Positions 36,113-45,291 of a DNA stretch of 64,000 bases are shown piece by piece. Made by a program: the position numbers and the translations under genes. The notes under the pieces were generated by a model, which made no database searches, was not told where the DNA came from, and saw only the letters and a list, made by a program, of their open reading frames with translations. Location of the stretch: assembly GCF_021654855.1 (NCBI RefSeq), contig NZ_AP024202.1:2108001-2172000 (forward strand), read 5' to 3'. Position 1 is the stretch's first letter; each line of letters opens with the position of its first letter. This DNA comes from Thiomicrorhabdus immobilis. GTDB taxonomy: Bacteria > Pseudomonadota > Gammaproteobacteria > Thiomicrospirales > Thiomicrospiraceae.

Positions 36113-37465
36113 ATGCCAACCTATGCCTTAGTTGACGGTAACTCGTTTTACGCGTCCTGCCAAATCGCTTTTCAACCAGGCCTGGTAAACCGGCCGGTTG
36201 TCGTGCTTTCTAATAACGATGGCTGCATTGTGGCAGCCAACCAAATAGCGAAGAACTTAGATTTACAGCATGTCAAACCCAATAGTTTAGGTCAAGGTGG
36301 GTATTATGCGGCCACGGCCGATAGCATGATGTTTCAGCCTTTTTTCAAGGTTGCCCCAATATTAAAACGTTTCGATACGGCCGTATTTAGTTCAAACTAC
36401 GAACTCTATGCAGATATGAGCCAACGCATGCATGCAATCAGCGCCCAGTTTGCGAGTCGCCAAGAAATCTACTCAATTGATGAAAGTTTTTTAGATTTTA
36501 CCGGGATTGACAAACAGCGCCTCAACCAACATGCCACCCAAATGAAAGAGCGCATTTTGCAATGGATTGGAATCCCAGTGGCGGTTGGAATCGGCAGCTC
36601 GAAAACCCAAGCCAAATTGGCAAACCATCTGGCCAAAAAACTACCGGATTGTCATGGCGTATTCGATTTAAGCCAGCTTTCCGAACACACTCGTAACACA
36701 CTTTATCAGACAATAAAGGTGGGGGCAGTTTGGGGGGTTGGCAAACGCCTTAATAAACAGCTTAATGCTGCAGGCATCAACACCGTTTACGACTTGGTTT
36801 GTCTAGACCAGAAAACGCTTAAAAGAAAGTTCTCCGTCAATATCGAACGTATGGTTTTAGAGTTAAACGGGCAGGCCTGCTTAAGCTTTGAAGAGATACC
36901 GGGCAATAAGCAAAACATCGTTTCATCTCGCTCTTTTAGCCGCAATGTTACAGAGTTTAACACCATGCGTGAAGCGGTCAGCAGCTATACCGCGACCGCG
37001 GCCGAAAAACTTCGTCAACAACACGGCACTTGCAAAGCCATCAGTGTGTTCATAACCACCCCGCCCTATCAAACCCAGCTACCACAATACCGGAATCAAC
37101 AGACCATTCCGTTGGTTTACCCATCAGACAGCACTATTTTGCTGACCAAAGTGGCATTGCGTGCATTACAAAAAATTTGGCGCCCTGGTTATGAATACCA
37201 AAAAGCCAGCGTCATGCTGCTAAACATACAAGAGAAACAGAGCTTGCAAACCGACCTCTTCGCCCCCAACCCACAATATTCAGGCAACCCTAAATCAGAC
37301 AACTTAATGAAAACGCTTGATAATATCAATCGAAAGATGGGAAAGAACACACTCAAACTTGCTAGTAGCGGTTTGCACAATCAGAGCTGGAAAATGAATC
37401 GTAATTTAATGTCGGCACGCTATACAACACGCTGGGATGAGCTGTTAACGGTAACCGCTAAGTGA
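36113..37465 (+). CDS. umuC: DNA polymerase V subunit UmuC (Y-family)
   Basis: Error-prone Y-family polymerase used for translesion synthesis with cleaved UmuD. YALVDGNSFYASC holds the first acidic catalytic residue, VVVLSNNDGCIVAAN follows, and SIDESFLDF carries the other catalytic carboxylates; VAVGIGSSKTQAKLANHLAK and SSRSFSRNV are typical. Length of 450 residues is near normal. ATG 36113 (with GAG nine bases upstream) is preferred over ATG 36104. The stretch IAFQPGLVNRPVVVL is encoded by a copy of the 12-bp palindrome where most homologues have a charged loop (such as RPDLRGK), so the repeat changed the protein without breaking it. Confidence 0.95.
   Translation: MPTYALVDGNSFYASCQIAFQPGLVNRPVVVLSNNDGCIVAANQIAKNLDLQHVKPNSLGQGGYYAATADSMMFQPFFKVAPILKRFDTAVFSSNYELYADMSQRMHAISAQFASRQEIYSIDESFLDFTGIDKQRLNQHATQMKERILQWIGIPVAVGIGSSKTQAKLANHLAKKLPDCHGVFDLSQLSEHTRNTLYQTIKVGAVWGVGKRLNKQLNAAGINTVYDLVCLDQKTLKRKFSVNIERMVLELNGQACLSFEEIPGNKQNIVSSRSFSRNVTEFNTMREAVSSYTATAAEKLRQQHGTCKAISVFITTPPYQTQLPQYRNQQTIPLVYPSDSTILLTKVALRALQKIWRPGYEYQKASVMLLNIQEKQSLQTDLFAPNPQYSGNPKSDNLMKTLDNINRKMGKNTLKLASSGLHNQSWKMNRNLMSARYTTRWDELLTVTAK
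36175..36186. repeat. 12-bp palindrome ACCAGGCCTGGT (copy 11, within umuC)
   Basis: Exact copy, read as PGLV of FQPGLVNRP, close to the active-site region of the polymerase. Confidence 0.95.
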
Positions 37466-37529
37466 CAACAATAATAAAAAAGTCATAGCTCATCATTGTT
37501 TCATTCACATCAACCCTAAACCACCCATA

Positions 37530-37556
37530 AAAAAAGGGGCTTTATGCCCCTTTTTT
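37530..37556. terminator. Bidirectional terminator between umuC and the DUF2202 gene
   Basis: AAAAAAGGGGC, loop TTTAT, GCCCCTTTTTT: a GC-rich stem with A- and T-runs on both sides, suited to both convergent transcripts. Confidence 0.92.
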
Positions 37557-37579
37557 ATTTCAACCAATCGAATCTAAAC

Positions 37580-38224
37580 TTATTTTAAATTGGTTGTTTC
37601 CATTGGCGAATTAATGATTGCATCAAACTCTTCTTGCGAGATATGAGTCGGAACATAAGTAAATCCGTTGCTGGTTAACACATCCCAGAAAGATCTTAGG
37701 TGATTACGTGAACCTTTCATCAATTCAGAATAGACATTCACCACATCATCATTACCGTCAACAACCGCAATGCTTTCCGCAATATCTTTAATATCCAACT
37801 CTTCAATTTCAGTACCTACTTGTAAAGCACCTTCCAAACTCTCACTGCCTTTGGCAACCAAGGCTTCAAATACTTCTACAAAATGGTAGTCAGTGAACAC
37901 ACCCACCGTATCATCTACAACGGGATCCGCTAATTGATATTTTTCAATCAACGCTTTAATCGTCTCGGTATGAGTCTGTTCTGACTTCGCGATATTTTTA
38001 AAAATGCTTAATCCCCAAATATCATAAAGCGTTAAATAAACATCACGCGCTAACTTCTCTTCCTCTCGCATGAATAGAATACCGTGCTCTTCTTCAACAG
38101 AGATTGAATCAAGCGATGTTGATTCTACGATAATTTCATCGGCAGAAACCGTGCTACTCACTAAAGCGTTAAAAGTTAAAGCGGTAAAAGCGATGGCAAA
38201 AAGTGTTTTGATAGTAAATTTCAT
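37580..38224 (-). CDS. Exported ferritin-like DUF2202 protein
   Basis: 214 residues with a signal peptide (MKFTIKTLFAIAFTALTFNA, cleavage near VSADE). The mature part begins with EEEHGILFMREEEKLARDVY followed by the hallmark IFKNIAKSEQTHTETIKALI, which is typical of DUF2202, a four-helix ferritin-like fold with a Glu/His pattern suited to metal binding. Function in the family is not well established; a role in metal handling is possible. It is the first gene after the umuC terminator and lies before the large exported protein, from which it is separated by that gene's terminator. Confidence 0.88.
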   Translation of the reverse strand: MKFTIKTLFAIAFTALTFNALVSSTVSADEIIVESTSLDSISVEEEHGILFMREEEKLARDVYLTLYDIWGLSIFKNIAKSEQTHTETIKALIEKYQLADPVVDDTVGVFTDYHFVEVFEALVAKGSESLEGALQVGTEIEELDIKDIAESIAVVDGNDDVVNVYSELMKGSRNHLRSFWDVLTSNGFTYVPTHISQEEFDAIINSPMETTNLK

Positions 38225-38373
38225 AAAATCTCCTGGGTTTAAGAAAACCTGTTTTGTTCGGAAATAATATTAAATGTAAATTTATTACATGTAAATATAA
38301 ATATTTCTATACCCATGCATAAGCATTTACTTATACAAATAAAAAAACCTTACATAACAAAGAATTAGATACA

Positions 38374-38412
38374 AAAAAAAGCACACCCTAACTTAATTAG
38401 AGCGTGCTTTTT
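38374..38412 (-). terminator. Terminator of the large exported protein gene
   Basis: Read leftwards, AAAAAGCAC...GTGCTTTTTTTT forms an outer stem with an inner CTAA/TTAG pair and an eight-base T-run. It ends the transcript of the gene at 38438-40624. Confidence 0.85.
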
Positions 38413-38437
38413 AGTACTCAGGAGTATTTAATCTAGA

Positions 38438-40624
38438 CTATTTTTGAATTTTGCGTAATCCAAAGAAGCCTATTAACCCCATAAACAACCCAATCAACGC
38501 AGGCATTAACATGCCGCCAAAGAGACTTGCACTTCCACCACTAGAGGCAACCGTAGTGTCCCCTGTTGTTGGTGTTGGTGGAATATAAGGAGGAATATAT
38601 GGGAACTCCCCAGTCACTTCACCTGAAATCGCTTTAGCCAAAATAGCGTCTACCCCACTTACCGACTGCTCATTCCAAACCGCATACACAGTTTGACCAT
38701 CAGGAGTCGGACGTAGTTGTGACTCAAAACGCGACAAGTTATTTGGATTATCAACCCTAACAACAGGCTCATAAGTAACACCTTTATCAAACGAACGGGT
38801 GTAATAGATATCCTGGTCAACAGGGTCTTCCAAGTGAGAAGCCACATTGGTCTGTGTACCCCATGCAACCACAAAGGCATCCGGATTGTAATTATCCTCT
38901 GCAACGGCTGAATAAGGTGTTTTTACAAATCTAGGCTCTCTAACCGATAATGGTTTGATTGTCACACCATCACCATTCACATCAGATGGTAGGTTTGACA
39001 GATTACGTGGAGGTGTCCAAGTATCCGTTACACCATCATAATGACGAAGCCAGAAATCATAGTTTCTCAAATTGGTGTAAGTCGCCAACGCCCAATCATT
39101 GGTATAAGAGTAACCGATATAGAGATCATCACCGACAATCGCCCCACGGTGAGCCAAAGCATTCTCAGCATTATTTGCTTCCGTGGTATCGGACAGGTTG
39201 CCGCCCGTTTCCGTGTTACTACTGATATTGATTGCCTGAGCGTTCACCAAAGTTGACGATACCGCATAATCAGAAGTCTCACAATTAGCCGCTACCGCAG
39301 GCACCATATTGGTATAAGCAACACCATTTTTCAGTAAACGAACCATAATATCCGATGGTCCACCCTGGTCATATTTACCCTCTTTCCAGAATATACCCAT
39401 CTGCAAACCACTTGAACCTGGTGTAGCTTGTGGCACAAAACGTACTCTTCGAGCATTTTCTTCCGGGTTAGAAATCACACAACCAGCCTGATTGGTCACC
39501 GCTGACGGATTGGTAGAATAAGGGAAACTGTGATAACGGATATATTTACCGTACTCAATCTCTTCAGAGCCTTTAGTCTCTTCATAAGTCACCACAACCG
39601 TAGAGCCGACCAATGCGTTATTAGCTCGTGTTGCCGCCGTCTGCCCACCATCAATTTGATCTGCTGCAACTAAATTGCCAGCAATATCCTTGACTGTTCT
39701 ATTGTCACCTGACAATGTAGTTGTGGCGTTATCGGTTAAACGTGCCCCCGTTGCAAAACCGGTCGGTTTACCCGCTATAGGAATCGTATGAGCCTCATCT
39801 TCCCACTTAGTTGCTTCAAAGGTTGTGGTGGTATACCAAACATCTGTACCATGCGATGCCGTTGCACCAGATGCACCATCACCAGGTCCATCAGCAGAAC
39901 CAATCTGTAATCCAAGAGGGTCTTCTTGCCACGTAATAACCGATTTACCCATTGAGTTGACTTTACTCGCATCTTGCTTAGCATCACGCGACCCATCACT
40001 CAATTGCACTGGTGCGGACCATGCCAAACCACCATTACTTGAATAAGATGCGTAAGTACAACTGAATGGAATCTCACGATTATCTCGTGTTACATAAGTG
40101 ACTGTTCGCTGATTACCACCGTCACAATACTTATCCACCCAGGTAAGCATTAAGTTACCACCACCATTTGCGATATTAGGCTTATCTGAATCCCCCCAGT
40201 ATGGCTTGCGGGTTGTACCATCGACACTTTCACCATCCCAGTCGGTACTGATACTCGTTTGTGTTACGGTATTGGAAACATTAACAGGTGCACTCCAATT
40301 AGCCTCAGAACCACAATCAACTGTTGCACTCGCACAAGTTCTCACAAAAATGTCTCTTGCAGGGCGTTCTTCATCACTTTTAAGGTCATAAACCACCTTG
40401 CTTGCATCAACACCATCACCAAAAGCGCTAATTAACATGCCATTACCTAAACGCACCAACTTCGCTTTAAACGCCATTCCCAAATCAGGTGACTGATCAT
40501 TCGATAAACTCTGTGGTGTATCGAAATGCATTTGTGTAGTCGCTTCATCAGCGGCTATGGCGTTACCACTTACCCCCATAGCGGTAGCCATGGCGATAAT
40601 TAAATATCTCTTCTGTAATTTCAT
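38438..40624 (-). CDS. Large exported protein of the choice-of-anchor O type
   Basis: About 728 residues from MKLQKRYLIIAMATAMGVSG, a signal peptide ending NAIAADE. The body is beta-rich and resembles a beta-propeller/sialidase-like fold with repeated Asp-rich elements (FVRTCASATVDCGSEANWS, ISTDWDGESVDG, YTRSFDKGVTY). The C-terminus is a short Pro/Thr linker, GGSASLFGG, one hydrophobic helix and the basic tail GLRKIQK, a layout of proteins that are sorted or anchored after export. I recognise the family as choice-of-anchor O from memory. The start has AGAGG upstream. Six cysteines suggest disulfides outside the cytoplasm. Function unknown. Confidence 0.8.
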   Translation of the reverse strand: MKLQKRYLIIAMATAMGVSGNAIAADEATTQMHFDTPQSLSNDQSPDLGMAFKAKLVRLGNGMLISAFGDGVDASKVVYDLKSDEERPARDIFVRTCASATVDCGSEANWSAPVNVSNTVTQTSISTDWDGESVDGTTRKPYWGDSDKPNIANGGGNLMLTWVDKYCDGGNQRTVTYVTRDNREIPFSCTYASYSSNGGLAWSAPVQLSDGSRDAKQDASKVNSMGKSVITWQEDPLGLQIGSADGPGDGASGATASHGTDVWYTTTTFEATKWEDEAHTIPIAGKPTGFATGARLTDNATTTLSGDNRTVKDIAGNLVAADQIDGGQTAATRANNALVGSTVVVTYEETKGSEEIEYGKYIRYHSFPYSTNPSAVTNQAGCVISNPEENARRVRFVPQATPGSSGLQMGIFWKEGKYDQGGPSDIMVRLLKNGVAYTNMVPAVAANCETSDYAVSSTLVNAQAINISSNTETGGNLSDTTEANNAENALAHRGAIVGDDLYIGYSYTNDWALATYTNLRNYDFWLRHYDGVTDTWTPPRNLSNLPSDVNGDGVTIKPLSVREPRFVKTPYSAVAEDNYNPDAFVVAWGTQTNVASHLEDPVDQDIYYTRSFDKGVTYEPVVRVDNPNNLSRFESQLRPTPDGQTVYAVWNEQSVSGVDAILAKAISGEVTGEFPYIPPYIPPTPTTGDTTVASSGGSASLFGGMLMPALIGLFMGLIGFFGLRKIQK

Positions 40625-41504
40625 CTTATAAACCTCTTTACTCTGATTTTTAAATTCCAAGACTTTAACTATATTTTGAGCAAGCTAATCCAGGAACTTT
40701 CCTCATCAAATATAATAAGTCTTTCTACCCATAAATTATGTAGCCTAAACGGGTGATGCAATTCAAGAAAAGGTGGTCTTTAGAGCAAATTCAGAAACAT
40801 TGAAAATATAAAAACAAAGAACAAATTAAACATAAGCAGTTGTTTTAACTGATATTTTAAACAACCACCCAACACAAAAAACGATAAAAATGACCGTTCA
40901 ATTAAAACAACACCCGCTAAAAATCCTGAATAAATCGAATCAAAACTTAATTCAAATCAAAAATTCACAATGAAAATTAATAAACATCGGTGACAGGCAT
41001 GAAAAGCCCGATGACAAATGAACACAACCTGCTTCGGTTACTTAGGGCGGATTGCTCGATAAGCAAAGAACGCGTTGGAGTTTTTGCTACTCATCCCCCC
41101 GATATTGTATCAATGGGCTTTGAATGATGGCCTATAACTAAGACAATGAAAAGCAAAGTCGATACAATTGTACGGTCGTTTCCGAAACTATAAATTCCGA
41201 CGTTCAGAACAAAAAGAGCGCTTGATTGAAAATGTAGTGGTAGTAGCGGCAAAGTGAAATTGGTCGTCTCTTCTCTTAAGAAGCATCTCAAAAAGCAGAC
41301 ATAATCATCGAGACTCTTCAATATTAATAAGCAAGAAGCCATTAAGATAATTCAACGTTAATGAAAACTATCACAGAACCAAAGAAAAAAGATTAGTTAC
41401 TTGGAAGTTTCTAAGAATTCTCCTCCATAGAGCTTCGTCTCAGATATAACCTAAGTTAATTATCTATACATACACTAAAAAGCTCTTAACCTACTGTAAA
41501 TTGA
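40625..41504. other. 880-bp gene-free region before the surface-protein island
   Basis: AT-rich from 40625 to 40990; no coding frame on either strand that I can support. From about 41020 to 41340 the composition becomes more balanced, and short translated stretches on both strands carry stops, as expected for a decayed gene or mobile-element remnant, but I could not match it. No repeat copy of the 12-bp palindrome occurs here. Confidence 0.5.
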
Positions 41505-42794
41505 CTATTTTTCAGAAAAAATAAATGGCATACTTGCCAAAAATGGAGAGAAGATATATTCAAGGACTGTGCGTTGATTTAAAATAATTCCAACATTGAC
41601 AACCATTCCAGGAAATAAATCAATTTTTTCTTGTTCATCACCAAAAGACTTTTTATCCAAAATAATTTTCACAACAAAATAGGCTTGTCCTTCTTCAGTT
41701 ACTAAGCTATCTGGACTCACATGGCTAACGACTCCCATTATTTTTCCTAATCGAAAGGCATCTGGCCCCTCTAACTGAACGAATGCTCGCTGACCAACAT
41801 AAACATAACCGACGTCTTGCGGCATTAACTGAGCTTCAACTACCAACTTATCTTCTCCAGGCACCAATTCCATAATGGTCACACCTGGTCTTACCACCCC
41901 ACCTTCAGTAACGATGTTTACTCTTTTCACAATACCTTTAACAGGTGCACGAATAATAGTGCGCTCCAAACTATCTCGATACTTATCGGCACGCTTTATA
42001 AACTCATCAAGATTTCGCTTGGTTTCTGAAAGCTCAGCTTGAATATCTTGCTGATTTTGTAACTGAATCTGCTGCAGTTGATTTTGTGCTTTTTCAATTG
42101 CTGCATAATGGCGTTTGATTAAAATTGAATCTTCATCAATATGACTTTGCAGTGTATTAGCCTCTTTTAAACGTTCAATCTGCTCATAGCGATTACTTAA
42201 ATTATTGGCCAATAATTTTTTTCCGATTTCAATTTGCTCTTTGATAAAACTAAGACGCTGTTTAGAGCTTTTTAGCCTTGTTCGCGTTTCCTCAAGCTCT
42301 TGTTTTTTTGATTCAATTTCTTGCTTCTGAGCTTCTAGGCTAGACTCCAAATTTGCCAACCTTGCGAGAAATAGTTCGTTGGCTTGTAAGACAAGCTTTG
42401 TGTGCTGTTTAGTGAATGTCTCATCAAAATCCAATTGTTCTAAGTTACTAGCTTCACTCTCTAAACGATGGATATCAGCTTTTAGTGAAGCGATCCGTAG
42501 TTCAATTTCTCCCATGTCGGACGCGTTATTAATAGATGACAAAATTAAAAGGGGTTGCCCCATTTCAACTTCATCCCCTTCATGGACTTTAATCTCCTGA
42601 ATAATGCCACCTTCAAGATGTTGGATTTCCTGTACCTTAGAAGCGGGAATAATAGTACCGCGTGCTTGACTTACGATATCTAACGGACTTAGAGCAGCCC
42701 AGACAAAAATGCCAATCAGAAATATGCTCGTAACGACTGTTAAACCATGTGTTGTGTAACTCAGTTTTTCAATATCATCTGTTGGTTTTTTCAT
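41505..42794 (-). CDS. Type I secretion membrane-fusion protein (HlyD family)
   Basis: Periplasmic adaptor of 429 residues linking the inner-membrane ABC transporter to the TolC-like channel. A short cytosolic N-terminus, one helix (about residues 20-40), then IQHLEGGIIQEIKVHEGDEV, the lipoyl/barrel hairpin, a long coiled coil (about 95-275) rich in Gln and Glu, and the C-terminal barrel with RAPVKGIVKRVNIVTEGGVV and GMVVNVGIIL. Typical of HlyD/LapC adaptors for large adhesins. The start shares one base with the stop of the ABC gene (TAATG), so the two are made together. Expressed leftwards away from the adhesin gene it serves. Confidence 0.95.
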   Translation of the reverse strand: MKKPTDDIEKLSYTTHGLTVVTSIFLIGIFVWAALSPLDIVSQARGTIIPASKVQEIQHLEGGIIQEIKVHEGDEVEMGQPLLILSSINNASDMGEIELRIASLKADIHRLESEASNLEQLDFDETFTKQHTKLVLQANELFLARLANLESSLEAQKQEIESKKQELEETRTRLKSSKQRLSFIKEQIEIGKKLLANNLSNRYEQIERLKEANTLQSHIDEDSILIKRHYAAIEKAQNQLQQIQLQNQQDIQAELSETKRNLDEFIKRADKYRDSLERTIIRAPVKGIVKRVNIVTEGGVVRPGVTIMELVPGEDKLVVEAQLMPQDVGYVYVGQRAFVQLEGPDAFRLGKIMGVVSHVSPDSLVTEEGQAYFVVKIILDKKSFGDEQEKIDLFPGMVVNVGIILNQRTVLEYIFSPFLASMPFIFSEK

Positions 42795-44458
42795 TACAGA
42801 ATCCCTTTAACTGAAACGGGTGCAATTACTTTAGGCGTCGGTTTTTGGTTCAGGTCGATAGTAATCCCTTTGACTTTAATGGCATTAAAATCTCCACTCA
42901 TCACAATTACGGTTTTCTCTTGCTGTAAAAACAGTTGTAGCAACTTCTCCATAGCCGTTACGCCGTCCCTATCCAATCCTTCTGTTGGTTCATCAATAAT
43001 CACAATCGAACCCTCGGACACCATTGCTCGCGCTAAGGCTAAGCGTCGTTTAATCCCTAAAGGAAGGCTGCGTCCACCGTCTTTAATCATTAAATCTATG
43101 CCATCAGGGTGGCGATCCACAAAATCATTTAGCCCTATTCGTAGAATAATTTGTTTTAATTTTTCTTCTTCAATGTCAGGATTTAATGCAATGAGATTGT
43201 TTTTGAGCGAATCATTCATAAACTCTGGTTCTTGTGGCAGATAAATTAACTGTTTACGCCACCATAAGGAATTGAACTGCCTGATATCCATACCATCAAC
43301 TAAAATCATACCTCGTTGCGGTTGTAGCAAACTCACCAATAAACGCGATAAGGTGGTCTTGCCCATACCATTATTTCCAATGACTTTTACAAAAGCTCCA
43401 GGCGGTATTTTGACACTCAAATTTTCAAAAACAGGGCCTGTTCCCATTTCATATGCAAATGAAACATCTTTTATTTCAATACGATGAGTAAATTGATTAG
43501 GCTTGCTACCTTTTTGTTGCTCTTGTGGAATCTCTTTCAGTGGTTCCAACATCTTTTGTAACTCTTGGGCTCTCAATAATACTGCGATTGACTGAGTTGG
43601 GCGTGTTAACAACATCATGGCTCGTGCTGCAAGAATATTCATACCAATCAACATTCCAAAATCAATATTGCCTTGAATAACTTCTCGAGCACCAAGAGAA
43701 ATTACAACTACCGTCATCAACAAAACCATAGACTGATTTATAGTCTGCAGAAAGTCTTGTTCTTTACCAGAGAGGTACTTCCACCAACGAGAAGTGGTAC
43801 TGTTCGCATTCCACTGAGACTTTAAATATGGTGCAACAGCCGTTGAACGCACCATTTCAAACCGATCCAAAGAGGCGTACACATCCGATTGGCTTGCTTG
43901 TGAATGCATTTGCTCTTGCGTTAAAGAACGTAACTCAAGCCCTATCCATACAGAAATGATGACGGTTACCAATAAAACGAATAAAACAGCATGACCAATA
44001 AAAGTAGAGATTAAATAAATTGCTATCAAATAAAGTAGAGCAAAAGGCACGTCAACCCATGATATAAACAAAGAGGGGTTAAGTGACTGTTGCAACTGCT
44101 CATTGCGATTAAGAAACATCTGACGGATACCAGGTTTCATGTTCATCAACGATTCAAACCTAGCATTAAGCAGCGTGTCAAAAACCGCTTCACTCTCTAC
44201 CCGATCTCTCTCGGCAACCAATTTCATTCCCATACGGTATCGCAAACGTCGAAATAGTAATTCAATCACGATCACAAAGAGCATACCGCTAGCTAATGTG
44301 ATTAAAGTCCCATCAATGCCATGGACCAAATAACGCCCATAAACTTGAATGACAAAAACCGCTGACGCTAACCCTAAAAAATTGATAAAAAAAGAAGATA
44401 TGAGGATTTCAGAAGCAATCCAAGGAGAACGAGAAAAAAGTTTGAACATCCAGTTCAT
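42794..44458 (-). CDS. Type I secretion ABC transporter with a degraded nucleotide-binding signature
   Basis: Fused permease-ATPase of about 554 residues. An N-terminal six-helix membrane domain (no C39 peptidase domain) is followed by the ATPase: Walker A GNNGMGKTTLSRL and Walker B IVIIDEPTEGLD are normal, but the ABC signature, usually LSGGQ, reads SLPLGIKRRLALARAMV, and the H-loop, usually a His after the Walker B, reads VIVMSGDFNA with no His. HlyB-type exporters normally keep both. It may hydrolyse ATP slowly or need a partner. ATG 44458 is preferred (AAGG eight bases upstream) over a longer frame. Operon partner of the HlyD-type gene. Confidence 0.93.
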   Translation of the reverse strand: MNWMFKLFSRSPWIASEILISSFFINFLGLASAVFVIQVYGRYLVHGIDGTLITLASGMLFVIVIELLFRRLRYRMGMKLVAERDRVESEAVFDTLLNARFESLMNMKPGIRQMFLNRNEQLQQSLNPSLFISWVDVPFALLYLIAIYLISTFIGHAVLFVLLVTVIISVWIGLELRSLTQEQMHSQASQSDVYASLDRFEMVRSTAVAPYLKSQWNANSTTSRWWKYLSGKEQDFLQTINQSMVLLMTVVVISLGAREVIQGNIDFGMLIGMNILAARAMMLLTRPTQSIAVLLRAQELQKMLEPLKEIPQEQQKGSKPNQFTHRIEIKDVSFAYEMGTGPVFENLSVKIPPGAFVKVIGNNGMGKTTLSRLLVSLLQPQRGMILVDGMDIRQFNSLWWRKQLIYLPQEPEFMNDSLKNNLIALNPDIEEEKLKQIILRIGLNDFVDRHPDGIDLMIKDGGRSLPLGIKRRLALARAMVSEGSIVIIDEPTEGLDRDGVTAMEKLLQLFLQQEKTVIVMSGDFNAIKVKGITIDLNQKPTPKVIAPVSVKGIL

Positions 44459-44598
44459 GAATGTGGCCTTATAGTGGATGGTGAATGGCAACTCATTGTA
44501 GTTTGGAAGCAATATTACTCAATGAGCCAAAGACAACCTGACCCAACCTGACCTAATCATGCAAATGTTATTATTTAATTACTGCGTTACACTCTGTG

Positions 44599-45291
44599 TT
44601 ATTGAATACTGACAGAAATCGTCAATTTATAACCAACTCCACGAACAGCCATTATTGAAGTCGCTGGCTGATGAATTCGTATTAATTTTTGACGTAATCT
44701 TGATATACGTTTTTCCAGTGTTGATCGTAATGTTTGGCTATCAAGATCCAATGATAAACGTTCAGCGAGTTCCCAAAACTCCAGTTGCTTATTTGGCGCC
44801 AGAGACAATACTGTTAACAAACGACTATCTTCGGGAGACAGAAGAATCGTATCCATTTTCGAATTCGACAATTGATGGGTAGTGGAATTCAGTGTTATTT
44901 CTACTTGCATTAAGTGCGGCAATCTTCGGCATAGTGCTTGAATAGCTGCATGCAATTCCTCAGGAGAGACGGGCTTAGGTAAATAAAAATCCGCGCCAAC
45001 TTGATACCCTTCAAGTTTATCTTTTACCTCTGTCCTTACAGTCAGCATAACCACACCTATGATTGGGTTTTTCATTCGCAGTTGCTCAGTCAAATAAAGA
45101 CCATCTTCACCGGGAAGGTTTAAGTCTAATAAAGCAATAGAACAGGAGAAAACAGATTCATCTTCCAAAGCATCTTCTGCAGATTCAAACGCCAAAACGT
45201 CATAACCGAATGCAAGCAAGGATTCAGTCAAAACTTCTCTCAACGCCATATGGTCTTCGACTAAAAGAAGCTTTAACGGGTTTTGAGACAT
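44599..45291 (-). CDS. Response regulator (OmpR-like) paired with the sensor kinase
   Basis: 231 residues. Receiver domain: KLLLVEDHMALREVL, phosphorylatable Asp in SIALLDLNLPGEDG, conserved Thr in VMLTVRT, Lys in FYLPKPVSPEEL. The C-terminal part resembles a winged-helix DNA-binding domain ending in MAVRGVGYKLTISV, the usual RGVGY signature of the OmpR group, with SRLRQKL before it. It overlaps the upstream kinase gene by 19 bases. The next gene leftwards is the ABC transporter, 140 bp away, so it may regulate its own island. ATG 45291 is chosen because GGA lies eight bases upstream. Confidence 0.93.
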   Translation of the reverse strand: MSQNPLKLLLVEDHMALREVLTESLLAFGYDVLAFESAEDALEDESVFSCSIALLDLNLPGEDGLYLTEQLRMKNPIIGVVMLTVRTEVKDKLEGYQVGADFYLPKPVSPEELHAAIQALCRRLPHLMQVEITLNSTTHQLSNSKMDTILLSPEDSRLLTVLSLAPNKQLEFWELAERLSLDLDSQTLRSTLEKRISRLRQKLIRIHQPATSIMAVRGVGYKLTISVSIQ

